NCBI RefSeq assembly: GCF_003935375.1
Contig: NZ_RHQM01000008.1
Span: 124,001-188,000 of the forward strand
From: Stutzerimonas xanthomarina
Lineage (GTDB): Bacteria; Pseudomonadota; Gammaproteobacteria; Pseudomonadales; Pseudomonadaceae
DNA length: 64,000 nucleotides
Direction of reading: 5' to 3'
This document shows, piece by piece, positions 1 to 9,278 of this stretch. The notes below the pieces were generated by a model. That model had not been told where the DNA came from, made no database searches, and saw only the letters and a program-made list of their open reading frames with translations. Every line of letters starts with the position of its first letter. The first letter of the stretch is position 1. Made by a program: the position numbers and the translations under genes.

Positions 1-308
1 GGCCAGCGGTGATGCACCAGGCCATCGTGGGCGACGAAATACAGAAAGCCGTAGGCCGTCATCCCGGCGCCGATCCATTCCAGCGGGTGATAACCGGCCG
101 TGCCGAGGGCGATCAGCAGGATCGCCACGCCAGCGAACACCACCGCATACAGGTCGTTCTTCTCGAACCAGCCGCTGCGCGGCTCGTGGTGCGACTTGTG
201 CCAGCCCCAACCCCAGCCGTGCATCACGTACTTGTGCGCCCACCAGGCGAAGACTTCCATGCCGGCGAGGGTGGCGAGGAAGACGAGCGTATTGGTCAGT
301 GGACTCAT
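1..308 (-). CDS. crtZ: CrtZ-type beta-carotene hydroxylase, 3' end cut by window edge
   Basis: The reverse strand reads from an ATG at 308 off the left edge with no stop, giving 102 residues of an integral-membrane non-haem di-iron hydroxylase. The CrtZ histidine clusters are visible: HKYVMHGWGWGWHKSHH near residues 25-41 and HDGLVHHRW near 94-102. Hydrophobic segments lie near residues 5-22 and 53-70. CrtZ adds hydroxyl groups to the beta-ionone rings of carotenes (beta-carotene to zeaxanthin). It implies a carotenoid pathway just outside the window. The fatty-acid hydroxylase superfamily is the only realistic alternative, but the W-rich spacing is typical of CrtZ. Confidence 0.85.
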   Translation of the reverse strand, partial: MSPLTNTLVFLATLAGMEVFAWWAHKYVMHGWGWGWHKSHHEPRSGWFEKNDLYAVVFAGVAILLIALGTAGYHPLEWIGAGMTAYGFLYFVAHDGLVHHRW

Positions 309-391
309 TGGCGGCGTTCCGTGTGACGTGCGGTCGATTCTACGCCCCGTCGCGACGGCTCAGGACTCGCCGCGACGGAATGCGTAATGAC

Positions 392-1435
392 TCAGGCCCG
401 CCAGCCGGCCGCAAGTTCACGGGTCAGCTGGCCGGCAGGGATCTCCCGACAGCCGCTGACGTTCTGCCCGGCCCACAGCGGCGTGCAGTGATCCAGGCCC
501 CGCTTCTCGGTCTGGGCGCGCAGCGCGCCGATGGCGTTGCCGGCCAGCGGGAAGGGCGGCACGCCTTCGGGCAGTGGACCCAGCTCACGCATGATGCGGT
601 TGACGATGCCGCGTGCGGGGCGGCCACTGAACAGGGTGGTCAGCGCCGTATGCGCTGCCTGCGGGCTCTTCAGTGCGGCGCGATGCAGCGCATTGGTGCG
701 GCTTTCCGGACACAACAGGTAGGCGGTGCCCAGTTGTACGCCAGCCGCACCGAGGGTCTGTGCCGCGGCCACTCCCTGGGCGTCGGCGATGCCTCCGGCA
801 GCGACCACCGGCACATCCAGCGCGGCGACCAGTTGTGGCAGCAGCGCGAAGGTGCCGAGCTGGTTGGTCAGGTCTTCGCTGAGAAAGATGCCGCGGTGGC
901 CGCCGGCTTCCAGGCCCTGGGCAATCACCAGGTCGACGTCGTGCTGCTGCAGCCAAAGGCCTTCGGCGACCGTTGTTGCGCTTGAAGCAATCTTCGCTCC
1001 GGTAGAGCGGGCGCGCTGCAACAGTTCGGGGCTAGGCAGGCCGAAGTGGAAGCTGACCAGCGCCGGCTTGTGCCGCTCCAGCACCTCGGCCATTGCGGCA
1101 TCGAACGGTTGGCGGGTGGCGCCGGTGGGAATGCTCGCCGGGTCGATGGCGAACTCGGCGAACATGGGTGCGAGCATCCGGTGCCAGGCGTCGAAGGCCG
1201 TCGGGTCGGCAGCCGGCGTCTGGTGGCAGAAGAAGTTGACGTTGTAGGGCCGGTCGGTCAGCGCCTCGATGGCGGTCAGCTCGGCGTCCAGCGCCTCGGC
1301 ATTGAGCATGCCGGCCGGGATCGAACCCAGCCCGCCGGCCTCGCACACCGCTGCGGCCAGCAGGTGATTCTGCGCACCGGCCATGGGCGCCTGGATGATC
1401 GGGTGCTCGATGCCGAAGAGATCGCGCAGGTCCAT
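392..1435 (-). CDS. Nitronate monooxygenase (2-nitropropane dioxygenase family)
   Basis: A 347-residue FMN-dependent TIM-barrel flavoprotein that oxidises alkyl nitronates such as propionate 3-nitronate. The N-terminal signature is HPIIQAPMAGAQ (residues 11-22). The FMN phosphate-binding glycine stretches are AQGLEAGGHRG (near 172-182) and VVAAGGIAD followed by GAAGVQLGTAYL. The length is normal for the family. The start at 1435 is preceded on its strand by GGAG with an 8-nt spacer. It stands alone, divergent from rlmJ. The in vivo substrate cannot be read from sequence; the role is usually detoxification of nitronates. Confidence 0.88.
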   Translation of the reverse strand: MDLRDLFGIEHPIIQAPMAGAQNHLLAAAVCEAGGLGSIPAGMLNAEALDAELTAIEALTDRPYNVNFFCHQTPAADPTAFDAWHRMLAPMFAEFAIDPASIPTGATRQPFDAAMAEVLERHKPALVSFHFGLPSPELLQRARSTGAKIASSATTVAEGLWLQQHDVDLVIAQGLEAGGHRGIFLSEDLTNQLGTFALLPQLVAALDVPVVAAGGIADAQGVAAAQTLGAAGVQLGTAYLLCPESRTNALHRAALKSPQAAHTALTTLFSGRPARGIVNRIMRELGPLPEGVPPFPLAGNAIGALRAQTEKRGLDHCTPLWAGQNVSGCREIPAGQLTRELAAGWRA

Positions 1436-1570
1436 GAGGTCAGCTCCGTTCAGTCGTCGTGGGGCGCCACTGTAGCCCGTGTCGGTGGTCGGGGAAAACG
1501 ACGCCGGTCATGCGGGACCTGCGCTGCGCAAGGCGGACGGGTAAACTGCGCGGCTCTCGAGGAGGATCAG

Positions 1571-2410
1571 ATGAACTACCGCCACGCCTTCCATGCCGGC
1601 AACCACGCCGACGTGCTCAAACACCTGGTTCTGAGCCGAATCTTCGCCCTGCTCGCGCGCAAGGAGGCGCCGTACGCCTACCTCGACAGCCATGCCGGCG
1701 TTGGCCTGTACGACCTGGCCGGCGACCAGGCCAGTCGTACTGGCGAGTGGCTGCAGGGCATCGCCCGCATCTGGCAGACCGAGACGCACCCTGCGCTGCT
1801 TGATGACTATCTCGACGTGATCCGCCAGCTCAACCCGGACGGCGCGCTGCGCTATTACCCCGGCTCGCCGGAGCTGGCGCGGCAACTGACCCGCGAGCAG
1901 GATCGTCTGCAGCTCAACGAAAAGCATCCCGAGGACGGCGCGCTGCTCAAGGACAACATGGCCGGCGACCGCCGCGTGGCCGTGCACCGCGGCGAGGGCT
2001 GGCATGTGCCGCGGGCGCTGATGCCGACGCAGGAAAAGCGCGTGGTGTTGTTGATCGATCCGCCGTTCGAGCAGGCCGATGAGCTAAGCCGCTGCGTGAC
2101 GGCAATTAAGGAAGCGCTCGGCCGCATGCGCCAGACCATCGGCGTGATCTGGTATCCGATCAAGGACGAACGTCAACTCAAGCGTTTCTATCAGGATCTG
2201 GCGCGCAGCGGTGCGCCCAAGTTGCTGCGTGCCGAACTGTTCGTCCACCCCGCCGACGACGCCAGCCGCCTGAGCGGTTCGGGCCTGGCCATCGTCAACC
2301 CGCCGTGGGGGCTGGAGGAAGAGCTGCGTGAGCTGTTGCCGTGGCTGGCCGAGCAGCTGGCGCAGAGTCAGGGCAGCTGGCGGCTGGACTGGCTGATCGA
2401 GGAGGCCTGA
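1571..2410 (+). CDS. rlmJ: 23S rRNA (adenine(2030)-N6)-methyltransferase RlmJ
   Basis: A 279-residue SAM-dependent methyltransferase that methylates A2030 of 23S rRNA. The start MNYRHAFHAGNHADVLKH is diagnostic of the family (formerly YhiR/ComJ-like). The catalytic motif IV appears as LIDPPF around residue 160. The ATG at 1571 follows GAGGATC, and an upstream in-frame extension lacks family similarity. The gene is monocistronic and ends in a strong palindromic terminator region at 2430-2496 facing srkA. The length matches E. coli RlmJ (about 280 residues). Confidence 0.93.
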   Translation: MNYRHAFHAGNHADVLKHLVLSRIFALLARKEAPYAYLDSHAGVGLYDLAGDQASRTGEWLQGIARIWQTETHPALLDDYLDVIRQLNPDGALRYYPGSPELARQLTREQDRLQLNEKHPEDGALLKDNMAGDRRVAVHRGEGWHVPRALMPTQEKRVVLLIDPPFEQADELSRCVTAIKEALGRMRQTIGVIWYPIKDERQLKRFYQDLARSGAPKLLRAELFVHPADDASRLSGSGLAIVNPPWGLEEELRELLPWLAEQLAQSQGSWRLDWLIEEA

Positions 2411-2429
2411 GTCGCGGAGATCGCCACCC

Positions 2430-2496
2430 GGTGGATCGATAAAGCGCGATCCACCCTACGCAGACGCCGGGATTCGTAGGGTGGATGTCGCTTTTT
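2430..2496. terminator. Competing hairpins of a GGTGGAT repeat, rlmJ/srkA convergent terminator
   Basis: Two alternative stems share an arm. GGTGGATCG at 2430-2438 pairs with CGATCCACC at 2447-2455. ATCCACCCTACG at 2449-2460 pairs perfectly with CGTAGGGTGGAT at 2475-2486, followed by TTTTTT at 2491-2496. The second hairpin plus T-run looks like an intrinsic terminator for rlmJ. The GTAGGGTGGAT core recurs in degenerate form near 47229, so this is probably a dispersed palindromic repeat used as a terminator. Confidence 0.7.
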
Positions 2497-2534
2497 TCAC
2501 ATCTGCCGTCACGGGCCCGCAGCCACACCATGCC

Positions 2535-3509
2535 TCAGAACAACCTGAGCGGCTCTTCCTGCAGCGCCGATATCTGTTCGCGCAGGATCAGCACCTGGTC
2601 GCCCCAGTACCGTTCGCTGCCAAACCAGGGAAAGCTCATCGGAAAGGCCGGGTCGTCCCAGCGGCGAGCCAGCCAGGCGCTGTAGTGCATCAGCCGCAGG
2701 GCGCGCAGCGCCTCGATCAGCGGCAGCTCGCGGGGGGCGAAATCATGGAATTCGTTGTAGCCGTCCACCAGTTCGGCCAGCTGACCAAGACGTTCATGGC
2801 GCTCGCCGGCGAGCATCATCCACAGGTCCTGCACCGATGGGCCCATGCGGCAATCATCGAGATCGACCAGATGAAAGGCATCGTCGCGGGCGAGGATGTT
2901 GCCCGGGTGGCAATCGCCATGCAGGCGGATCGGGGTGAAGTTGGTGCTGGCGAAGACGTCTTCGACCCGCTTGAGCAGATCGCGTGCCACCGACTCGTAG
3001 GCCGGCAGCAGGCTTTTGGGCACGAAGCCGCCTTCCAGCAAGCTGTTCAGTGAATCGTGGCCGAAATTCTGTACGCCCAGCGTTTCGCGATGCTCGAACG
3101 GCCGGTTTGCACCTATCGCATGCATCCGCCCCAGCAGCTGGCCGAGACGATAGAGCTGGTCGAGATTGCCCGGCTCCGGCGCGCGGCCTCCTCTGCGTGG
3201 AAATAGCGCAAAGCGGAAGCCGGCGTGCTCGAATAGCGTCGTGCCGTTGCGTTCCAGCGGCGCCACCACCGGCACCTCGTGCTCGACCAGTTCCAGGCTG
3301 AACTGGTGCTCCTCGAGAATCGCCTTGTTGCTCCAGCGACCGGGACGGTAGAACTTGGCGATCAGTGGTGTTTCATCTTCGATGCCCACCTGGTAGACGC
3401 GATTCTCGTAGCTGTTGAGCGCCAGCACGCGGGCATCGCTGAGATAACCGATGCTTTCCACAGCGTCGAGGACCAGGTCCGGCGTGAGTGTATCGAAGGG
3501 ATGAGACAT
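2535..3509 (-). CDS. srkA: Stress response kinase A (YihE/SrkA family Ser/Thr kinase)
   Basis: A 324-residue cytoplasmic kinase of the aminoglycoside-phosphotransferase fold. The family start is seen (LTPDLVLDAVESIGY, SYENRVYQVG). The ATP-lysine region is PLIAKFYRPGRWS, and the catalytic loop and metal site are LHGDCHPGNIL (near 194-204) and LVDLDDCRMGP. In E. coli SrkA counters stress-induced programmed death and acts near the Cpx pathway; the physiological substrate is not established. The ATG at 3509 has GGAG six nt upstream. It is convergent with rlmJ and is the upstream neighbour of comF on the opposite side of a short gap. Confidence 0.9.
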   Translation of the reverse strand: MSHPFDTLTPDLVLDAVESIGYLSDARVLALNSYENRVYQVGIEDETPLIAKFYRPGRWSNKAILEEHQFSLELVEHEVPVVAPLERNGTTLFEHAGFRFALFPRRGGRAPEPGNLDQLYRLGQLLGRMHAIGANRPFEHRETLGVQNFGHDSLNSLLEGGFVPKSLLPAYESVARDLLKRVEDVFASTNFTPIRLHGDCHPGNILARDDAFHLVDLDDCRMGPSVQDLWMMLAGERHERLGQLAELVDGYNEFHDFAPRELPLIEALRALRLMHYSAWLARRWDDPAFPMSFPWFGSERYWGDQVLILREQISALQEEPLRLF

Positions 3510-3580
3510 GACCGGCTCCGCAGGATAGACCGTTCAGTGTATTGCACCGGGGCTTTTAAACAACCGCGCGTCCGCCGTGA

Positions 3581-4285
3581 TCAGTCGCCTGGCTTGGGCG
3601 TGCGCGCCAGGCAATAGATATCCACCCGTGCCGCACCCGCCCGCTTGAGCAATCGCGCCAGTGCCTCGGCGGTCGCGCCGGTGGTCAGCACATCGTCGAT
3701 CAGCGCCAGATGGCGGCCCTTGATGACGGTACCCGGCGCCAGGCAAAACGCCTGGCGCAGATTTCGCCGTCGCGTGGCGGCGTCCAGTTGCTGCTGTGGG
3801 GGCGTATCGACGACGCGTTCCAGCAGATGCTCGTCGACCGGCAGTTTCAGCGCGCCGCCCAGCCACTGGGCGAGCATCTGCGCCTGATTGAAGCCGCGTT
3901 GGCGCAGGCGTCGGCGGGCCAGCGGCACCGGCACGAGAAGATCAGGCTGCGGCAGCCCGTCGGTGAAGGCGTGCTGCAGATGCAGCCCCAGCCGCTCGCC
4001 AAGCAATCGCCCAAACGGCCAGCGCGCCTGATGCTTGAAACGGGTGATCAGCGCATCCACGGGAAAGGCGAAGCGCCAGGGAACCTCGACGTGGTCATAG
4101 CTTGGCGGCCTTTTCTGGCATTCGCCGCAGACCAGCCCGTGTGTCGGCAATGGCACGGCACAGGTTGCACACCGGCCATCGAGCCAGGGCAGTTCGGCTT
4201 CGCAAGGGCCACACAGTGGGTGACCGTCGCAAGGTTCATCGCACAGCAGGCAGTGCTGTATATTAATTGACCAGTTGTAAACCAT
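3581..4285 (-). CDS. comF: ComF family phosphoribosyltransferase-like protein
   Basis: A 234-residue protein with an N-terminal four-cysteine zinc module (CLLCDEPCDGHPLCGPC, then CATCAVPL and CGECQ). It carries a C-terminal type I phosphoribosyltransferase domain whose PRPP loop is LALIDDVLTTGATAEAL (near residues 189-205). ComF proteins are needed for DNA uptake in naturally competent bacteria, and P. stutzeri is a classic transformable species, but the biochemical role is not settled. The start at 4285 has AAGGA four nt upstream. That ribosome site lies inside the BirA-type operator of the divergent biotin operon, so comF may be co-regulated by biotin. Confidence 0.88.
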   Translation of the reverse strand: MVYNWSINIQHCLLCDEPCDGHPLCGPCEAELPWLDGRCATCAVPLPTHGLVCGECQKRPPSYDHVEVPWRFAFPVDALITRFKHQARWPFGRLLGERLGLHLQHAFTDGLPQPDLLVPVPLARRRLRQRGFNQAQMLAQWLGGALKLPVDEHLLERVVDTPPQQQLDAATRRRNLRQAFCLAPGTVIKGRHLALIDDVLTTGATAEALARLLKRAGAARVDIYCLARTPKPGD

Positions 4286-4306
4286 GATTCCTTTCCTGGT
4301 TGACAG
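4275..4306. promoter_or_regulatory. BirA-type biotin operator between comF and bioB
   Basis: TTGTAAACC (4275-4283) and GGTTGACAG (4298-4306) form the two half-sites of the known BirA box (TTGTAAACC, 14-16 nt spacer, GGTTTACAA), here with a 14-nt spacer and one or two mismatches in the right half. The left half-site overlaps the comF start codon and the spacer holds the comF ribosome site. Its place about 75 nt upstream of bioB supports biotin-dependent repression of bioBFHCD. Binding is inferred from consensus only. Confidence 0.75.
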
Positions 4307-4378
4307 CGTATCGAGCTTGGCTAAACATTCCGCATCCGTGCCAGGCCGCCGAGCCGCTATTAATTACAAGGAATGCCC

Positions 4379-5434
4379 ATGAGCGCCACCTCCGCCTCCA
4401 TTACGCGTCACGATTGGACCCTCGCCGAGGTCAAGGCGCTCTTCGAGCAACCCTTCAACGATCTGCTGTTCCAGGCGCAGACCGTGCACCGCCAGCACTT
4501 CGATGCCAACCGCGTGCAGGTTTCCACGCTGCTCTCGATCAAGACCGGCGCCTGCCCGGAAGACTGCAAGTACTGCCCGCAATCCGGGCACTACAACACC
4601 GGCCTCGATAAAGAGAAGCTGATGGAAGTGCAGAAGGTGCTGGAGGCTGCGGCCGAAGCCAAGGCCATCGGCTCGACGCGTTTCTGCATGGGTGCGGCCT
4701 GGAAGCACCCGTCGGCCAAGGACATGCCCTACGTGCTGAAGATGGTTGAAGGGGTCAAGGCGATGGGCCTGGAAACCTGCATGACCCTCGGCAAGCTCGA
4801 TCAGGAGCAGACCAAGGCGCTGGCGGCGGCGGGGCTGGACTACTACAACCACAACCTCGACACCTCGCCGGAGTACTACGGCAACATCATCACCACCCGC
4901 ACCTATGGCGAGCGTCTGGAAACGCTGAGCTACGTGCGCGAGGCGGGGATGAAGATCTGCTCCGGCGGCATTCTCGGCATGGGCGAGTCGCTGGACGATC
5001 GCGCCGGCCTGCTGATCCAGCTGGCCAACCTGCCTGAGCACCCGGAATCGGTGCCGATCAACATGCTGGTCAAGGTCAAGGGCACGCCGCTGGCCGAGGA
5101 ACAGGACGTCGATCCGTTCGACTTCATCCGCATGCTCGCCGTGGCGCGGATCATGATGCCGAAATCCCATGTGCGGCTGTCCGCCGGACGCGAGCAGATG
5201 AACGAACAGATGCAGGCCCTGGCCTTCTTCGCCGGCGCCAACTCGATCTTCTACGGCGAGAAGCTGCTGACCACCGCCAATCCGCAGGCGGACAAGGACA
5301 TGCAGCTGTTCGCGCGTCTGGGCATCAAGCCGGAGGAGCGCCACGAGCATGCCGACGAAGTACACCAGGCGGCCATCGAGCAGGCGCTGATCGAACAGCG
5401 CGACAGCAAGCTGTTCTACAACGCCGCGGTCTGA
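4379..5434 (+). CDS. bioB: Biotin synthase
   Basis: A 351-residue radical-SAM enzyme that inserts sulfur into dethiobiotin to give biotin. The radical-SAM cluster motif CPEDCKYC supplies Cys59, Cys63 and Cys66. The second-cluster region includes the conserved [11 protein letters not shown] and the arginine in [10 protein letters not shown] chose the ATG at 4379 because AAGGAA (4368-4373) sits five nt before it; an ATG at 4373 would overlap the ribosome site. It is the first gene of bioBFHCD, with a 117-nt gap before bioF, downstream of the BirA box. Confidence 0.97.
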   Translation: MSATSASITRHDWTLAEVKALFEQPFNDLLFQAQTVHRQHFDANRVQVSTLLSIKTGACPEDCKYCPQSGHYNTGLDKEKLMEVQKVLEAAAEAKAIGSTRFCMGAAWKHPSAKDMPYVLKMVEGVKAMGLETCMTLGKLDQEQTKALAAAGLDYYNHNLDTSPEYYGNIITTRTYGERLETLSYVREAGMKICSGGILGMGESLDDRAGLLIQLANLPEHPESVPINMLVKVKGTPLAEEQDVDPFDFIRMLAVARIMMPKSHVRLSAGREQMNEQMQALAFFAGANSIFYGEKLLTTANPQADKDMQLFARLGIKPEERHEHADEVHQAAIEQALIEQRDSKLFYNAAV

Positions 5435-5551
5435 TGATCGGGTCCGGTGGATGAGTGCGGCATCGGTTGCACGTATCCGCCGCTGGCCTGGCCAACCCAT
5501 TTGCAGGCTGGATGACCCGCGCGTGGTCATCCACCTCCTCTCGGTGCACCC

Positions 5552-6730
5552 ATGAGCTTCGATCTCTCCGCCCGTCTCGCCGAGCGCCGCGCGGCCCATC
5601 TCTATCGTCAACGGCCGCTGCTGGAAGCGCCGCAGCAGCCGGAGGTGATGGTTGATGGCGACCGCCTGCTGGCGTTCTGTTCCAACGACTACCTGGGCCT
5701 CGCCAATCATTCCGAGGTGATTGACGCCATGCAGCAGGGCGCTGCGAAGTGGGGTGTGGGCGGCGGCGCCTCGCATCTGGTTATTGGCCACAGCACGCCG
5801 CATCATCAGCTCGAAGAAGCCCTTGCCGAATTCACCGGTCGCCCGCGTGCGCTGCTGTTTTCCACCGGTTATATGGCGAATCTGGCTGCGGTGACGGCGC
5901 TGGTCGGGCAGGGCGATACGGTGCTGCAGGATCGCCTCAATCACGCCTCCCTGCTCGATGCCGGTTTGCTCTCCGGCGCGCGTTTCTCGCGCTACTTGCA
6001 CAACGATGCCGAAAGCCTCGCCAAGCGCCTGGAGAAGGCTAGCGGCAATACCTTGGTGGTGACCGATGGCGTGTTCAGCATGGACGGTGATCTCGCAGAA
6101 CTGCCGGCTATTTGTGCCACGGCGAAGCAGCGTGGCGCCTGGGTGATGGTCGACGATGCCCATGGCTTCGGCCCGCTGGGTGCGACGGGCGCCGGCATCG
6201 TCGAGCATTTCGGTCTGGGCATGGATGACGTCCCGGTATTGGTCGGTACGCTGGGCAAGGCGTTTGGCACCGCAGGCGCCTTTGTCGCCGGTAGCGAGGA
6301 GCTGATCGAAACGCTGATCCAGTTCGCGCGACCGTACATCTACACCACCAGCCAGCCGCCTGCGGTGGCCTGTGCCACACTCAAAAGCCTGGATCTGCTG
6401 CGCAGCGAGGGCTGGCGCCGCGAGCACCTGAACCGGCTGGTGGCGCGTTTCCGCGAAGGCGCGGTGCGGATCGGCCTGACACTGATGGACAGCCCGACGC
6501 CGATCCAGCCGGTGCTGGTCGGCAGCAGCGAACGGGCGTTGAGGCTGTCGGCATTGCTGCGCGAGCGCGGCATCCTGGTCGGCGCGATTCGCCCGCCAAC
6601 CGTTCCGGCCGGCAGCGCACGGCTGCGGATCACCTTCACGGCGAGCCACAGTGAGGCACAGCTGGACCGCCTGCTGGAAGCGCTGGCCGAGTGCTGGGCC
6701 CTGTTGCCCAAGGAGAACGAGGATGCGTGA
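5552..6730 (+). CDS. bioF: 8-amino-7-oxononanoate synthase
   Basis: A 392-residue PLP enzyme of the alpha-oxoamine synthase family that condenses pimeloyl-ACP with L-alanine. Visible motifs are [12 protein letters not shown] (near 43-54), [13 protein letters not shown], the aspartate in [13 protein letters not shown] (near 201) and the PLP lysine in VGTLGKAFG (Lys236). Normal family length. The C-terminal codons overlap the bioH start by 8 nt, so translation is probably coupled. Confidence 0.96.
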   Translation: MSFDLSARLAERRAAHLYRQRPLLEAPQQPEVMVDGDRLLAFCSNDYLGLANHSEVIDAMQQGAAKWGVGGGASHLVIGHSTPHHQLEEALAEFTGRPRALLFSTGYMANLAAVTALVGQGDTVLQDRLNHASLLDAGLLSGARFSRYLHNDAESLAKRLEKASGNTLVVTDGVFSMDGDLAELPAICATAKQRGAWVMVDDAHGFGPLGATGAGIVEHFGLGMDDVPVLVGTLGKAFGTAGAFVAGSEELIETLIQFARPYIYTTSQPPAVACATLKSLDLLRSEGWRREHLNRLVARFREGAVRIGLTLMDSPTPIQPVLVGSSERALRLSALLRERGILVGAIRPPTVPAGSARLRITFTASHSEAQLDRLLEALAECWALLPKENEDA

Positions 6731-7448
6731 TCGACTGATTCTTCTGCCGGGCTGGGCGTTCAGCTCGGCCGCCCTTGAACCCCTGGCCGAGCTATTGCGC
6801 GACCGCGAGCCACGGCTGCAGGTCGACATTGCCCCACTGCCGACGCTGGATCGCCCCGAGGCCTGGCTCGATGAGCTGGATGCGCGGCTGCCCGTCGACA
6901 GCTGGCTCGCCGGTTGGTCGCTTGGCGGCATGCTGGCGACGCAACTGGCCGCGCGGCGCGGCGACAACTGTCCGGGACTGATCACTATCTGCAGTAACCC
7001 CTGCTTCCGCAGCCGTGACGACTGGCCGACGGCGATGCCTGCCGAAGTGTTCGATGCCTTCGAGGAGGCCTTCCGCCTCGGGCCGGATGACACGCTCAAG
7101 CGCTTCAGCCTGCTGTGTAGCCGCAGTGCCTACGATCCGCGCACGCTGGCGCGGCAACTGCAGGTGAGCCTGCTCGAGCAGCCTTCGTCAGTGGCTGCCG
7201 CCGGGCTGCGTCTGCTCGCCGAGCTGGACGGCCGCGAGGCGCTGCAAGGTTATGTGGGGCCACAGCTGCATCTGTTCGCCGATGGTGATGCGCTGGTGCC
7301 GGCGTCAGCGGCGGATGCGCTGCTGGCCTGTCTGCCGGATGTAGAAGTCGATGTGCTGGCCAATGCCAGCCACGGCCTGCCGCTGGAGCGTGCCGACGAC
7401 GTGGCGACGGCAATGCTGGCGTTTATGGGTGATGGCGAGGATGACTGA
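6723..7448 (+). CDS. bioH: Pimeloyl-ACP methyl ester carboxylesterase
   Basis: A 241-residue alpha/beta hydrolase that frees pimeloyl-ACP from its methyl ester at the end of the BioC-BioH pimelate route. The nucleophile elbow is GWSLGG (Ser66). The acid is probably in FADGDALVP and the catalytic histidine in ASHGLPL. The start at 6723 ([13 protein letters not shown]) matches the family and follows AAGGAGAACGAGG inside the bioF end. An in-frame extension upstream would only read through bioF. It overlaps bioC by 8 nt. Confidence 0.92.
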   Translation: MRDRLILLPGWAFSSAALEPLAELLRDREPRLQVDIAPLPTLDRPEAWLDELDARLPVDSWLAGWSLGGMLATQLAARRGDNCPGLITICSNPCFRSRDDWPTAMPAEVFDAFEEAFRLGPDDTLKRFSLLCSRSAYDPRTLARQLQVSLLEQPSSVAAAGLRLLAELDGREALQGYVGPQLHLFADGDALVPASAADALLACLPDVEVDVLANASHGLPLERADDVATAMLAFMGDGEDD

Positions 7449-8256
7449 AGCATCGCTCAGCGAGCGTCCGCCGGCGCAGTTGCCTGATAAGCGCCAAGTC
7501 GCGGCATCGTTTTCCCGTGCTGCGGGCAGTTACGACAGCGTCGCCGCACTGCAGCGACAGGTCGGCAATCAATTGCTGGCCCGACTGCCCTCCACTCGGC
7601 AACCCGGCCGCTGGCTCGATCTTGGCAGCGGCACCGGCTACTTCTCCCGCGTCCTGGCTGCGGCCTTTCCGGAGGCCGATGGCCTGGCACTGGATATCGC
7701 CGAGGGCATGCTGCGCCATGCACGGCCGCAGGGCGGCGCACGGCATTTCGTCACCGGTGACGCCGAGCGGCTGCCGCTGCGTGATGGCACTGTCGACCTG
7801 ATCTATTCGAGCCTGGCACTGCAGTGGTGCGAGGATTTTGCCAGCGTGCTGAGCGAAGTGCGGCGGGTGCTGCGTCCGGGCGGCATCTTTGCCTTCACCA
7901 GTCTGTGCAGCGGTACCCTGCAGGAGCTGCGGGACAGCTGGCAGGCGGTGGACGGCTTCGCTCACGTCAACCGCTTCCGCTCGCGGGAGGCCTACCAGAC
8001 GCTGTGTAGGGGCTGCGGTCTGGGATTGGCGAGTCTCGAAGTGCGCCCGGAAGTGCTGCATTTCCCCGATCTGCGCCAGCTGACCCATGAGCTCAAGGCG
8101 CTGGGTGCGCACAACCTGAATCCGGGTCGCCCGGATGGACTGACCGGGCGTGCACGCATCCGCGCGCTGGTCGAGGCCTACGAAGGGTTCCGCCGTCCCG
8201 AGGGGCTTCCGGCGACCTACCAGGTGATCTACGGCATTCTGCACAAGGAGCCATGA
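7441..8256 (+). CDS. bioC: Malonyl-ACP O-methyltransferase
   Basis: A 271-residue class I SAM methyltransferase that methylates malonyl-ACP to start pimelate synthesis on the fatty-acid machinery. The N-terminal family feature is [16 protein letters not shown] (residues 17-32). SAM motif I is [15 protein letters not shown], followed by [10 protein letters not shown] and the post-motif [13 protein letters not shown]. The ATG at 7441 overlaps the end of bioH, and its own end overlaps bioD in an ATGA junction. With bioH it completes the BioC/BioH pathway. Confidence 0.94.
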   Translation: MTEASLSERPPAQLPDKRQVAASFSRAAGSYDSVAALQRQVGNQLLARLPSTRQPGRWLDLGSGTGYFSRVLAAAFPEADGLALDIAEGMLRHARPQGGARHFVTGDAERLPLRDGTVDLIYSSLALQWCEDFASVLSEVRRVLRPGGIFAFTSLCSGTLQELRDSWQAVDGFAHVNRFRSREAYQTLCRGCGLGLASLEVRPEVLHFPDLRQLTHELKALGAHNLNPGRPDGLTGRARIRALVEAYEGFRRPEGLPATYQVIYGILHKEP

Positions 8257-8942
8257 TGCATCGCGCTTTCTTCATTGCCGGCACCGATACCGATGTTGGC
8301 AAGACCACTATCGCCGCGGGCCTGCTGCATGCAGCGCGCCTGGCGGGGTTGTCCACCGCGGCGGTGAAGCCGGTCGCCTCAGGCTGCGAAAGGACCGAGC
8401 AGGGTTTACGTAACAGCGACGCGCTGGCCCTGCTGGCCGAGTGCAGCCTTGCGCTGGACTATGCGACGGTCAACCCGTTCGCGTTCGAGCCGGCCATTGC
8501 CCCGCACATAGCTGCCCGCGAAGCGGGTGTCGAACTGACCGCCGCTCGTCTGATCGAGGCCGTGCAACCGGTAATGGCCCGGCAGGCCGGCGTCACTCTG
8601 GTCGAGGGCGCGGGAGGCTGGCGAGTCCCGCTGAATGCGCGTGAGTATCTGTCGGCATTGCCCGCGGCGCTGGGTTTACCGGTCATTCTCGTAGTAGGGG
8701 TGCGCTTGGGTTGTATCAACCATGCGCTGCTCAGTGCCGAAGCGATCGCCCGCGACGGGCTGGCGCTGGTTGGCTGGGTGGCGAATATCATCGACCCTGC
8801 CACGTCGCGGCTGGATGACAACCTCGCCACGCTCGCTGAGCTGCTACCGGCACCCTGCCTTGGCCAGGTGCCTCGCCTCGCTGCGCCAACGGCGCGTCAG
8901 GTCGCGCGCTACCTGACGTTGCCCGCGTTGCAGCCGGTGTGA
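8253..8942 (+). CDS. bioD: Dethiobiotin synthetase
   Basis: A 229-residue ATP-dependent carboxylase that closes the ureido ring of dethiobiotin. The P-loop is [16 protein letters not shown] (residues 9-24); the substrate lysine is in [11 protein letters not shown] and the second conserved region is [12 protein letters not shown]. The start overlaps the bioC stop as ATGA; a second ATG follows at once (8256), so the exact first Met is open. Last gene of the biotin operon. Confidence 0.95.
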   Translation: MMHRAFFIAGTDTDVGKTTIAAGLLHAARLAGLSTAAVKPVASGCERTEQGLRNSDALALLAECSLALDYATVNPFAFEPAIAPHIAAREAGVELTAARLIEAVQPVMARQAGVTLVEGAGGWRVPLNAREYLSALPAALGLPVILVVGVRLGCINHALLSAEAIARDGLALVGWVANIIDPATSRLDDNLATLAELLPAPCLGQVPRLAAPTARQVARYLTLPALQPV

Positions 8943-9029
8943 GCGGACGCGCATTGCGGCGACTCGCGGCTTGCGGTACGTGTCGGCATCTGCTTGAATG
9001 CTGGCAACCTGATAGCGCGTGGAGTCACC

Positions 9030-9278
9030 ATGCAAATCACCAATAACCTTCTGGGCGCGGGCCTCAGTGCCTACCAGGGCGGTCAGCAGCGCGTCGAGCA
9101 GGCCGCTTCTTCCATCGCCTCCGCCAACGCGCCAGTGCTGGGCAACTCCCAGGCGGTCACCGAAATCACCGAGCAGCTGATCCAGTTGAAGGTCGGTGAG
9201 CACAGTGCCAAGGCAGGTGCCCGTATGATCCAGAGCGCTGACGAAGTCCTCGGCACGCTGATCGATACCCAGGCCTGA
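9030..9278 (+). CDS. Small conserved hypothetical protein with flagellar-rod-like helices
   Basis: An 82-residue protein starting at the ATG at 9030 with GGAG at 9021-9024. An in-frame start at 8994 has no ribosome site. The N-terminal part (LGAGLSAYQGGQQRVEQAASSIASANAP) and C-terminal part (ITEQLIQLKVGEHSAKAGARMI, then ADEVLGTLIDTQA) resemble the terminal heptad helices of flagellar rod/hook proteins, but the central domains are absent. There is no signal peptide or membrane segment. The position directly after bioD matches a conserved hypothetical gene in other pseudomonads. Function unknown. Confidence 0.7.
   Translation: MQITNNLLGAGLSAYQGGQQRVEQAASSIASANAPVLGNSQAVTEITEQLIQLKVGEHSAKAGARMIQSADEVLGTLIDTQA

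Noticed and set aside
4364-7099. A 911-codon open frame on the minus strand over bioB/bioF/bioH
   Set aside because: Long frames on the antisense strand are common in high-GC genes. It has Arg/His/Gln-rich composition and no domain, and lies entirely opposite certain biotin genes.
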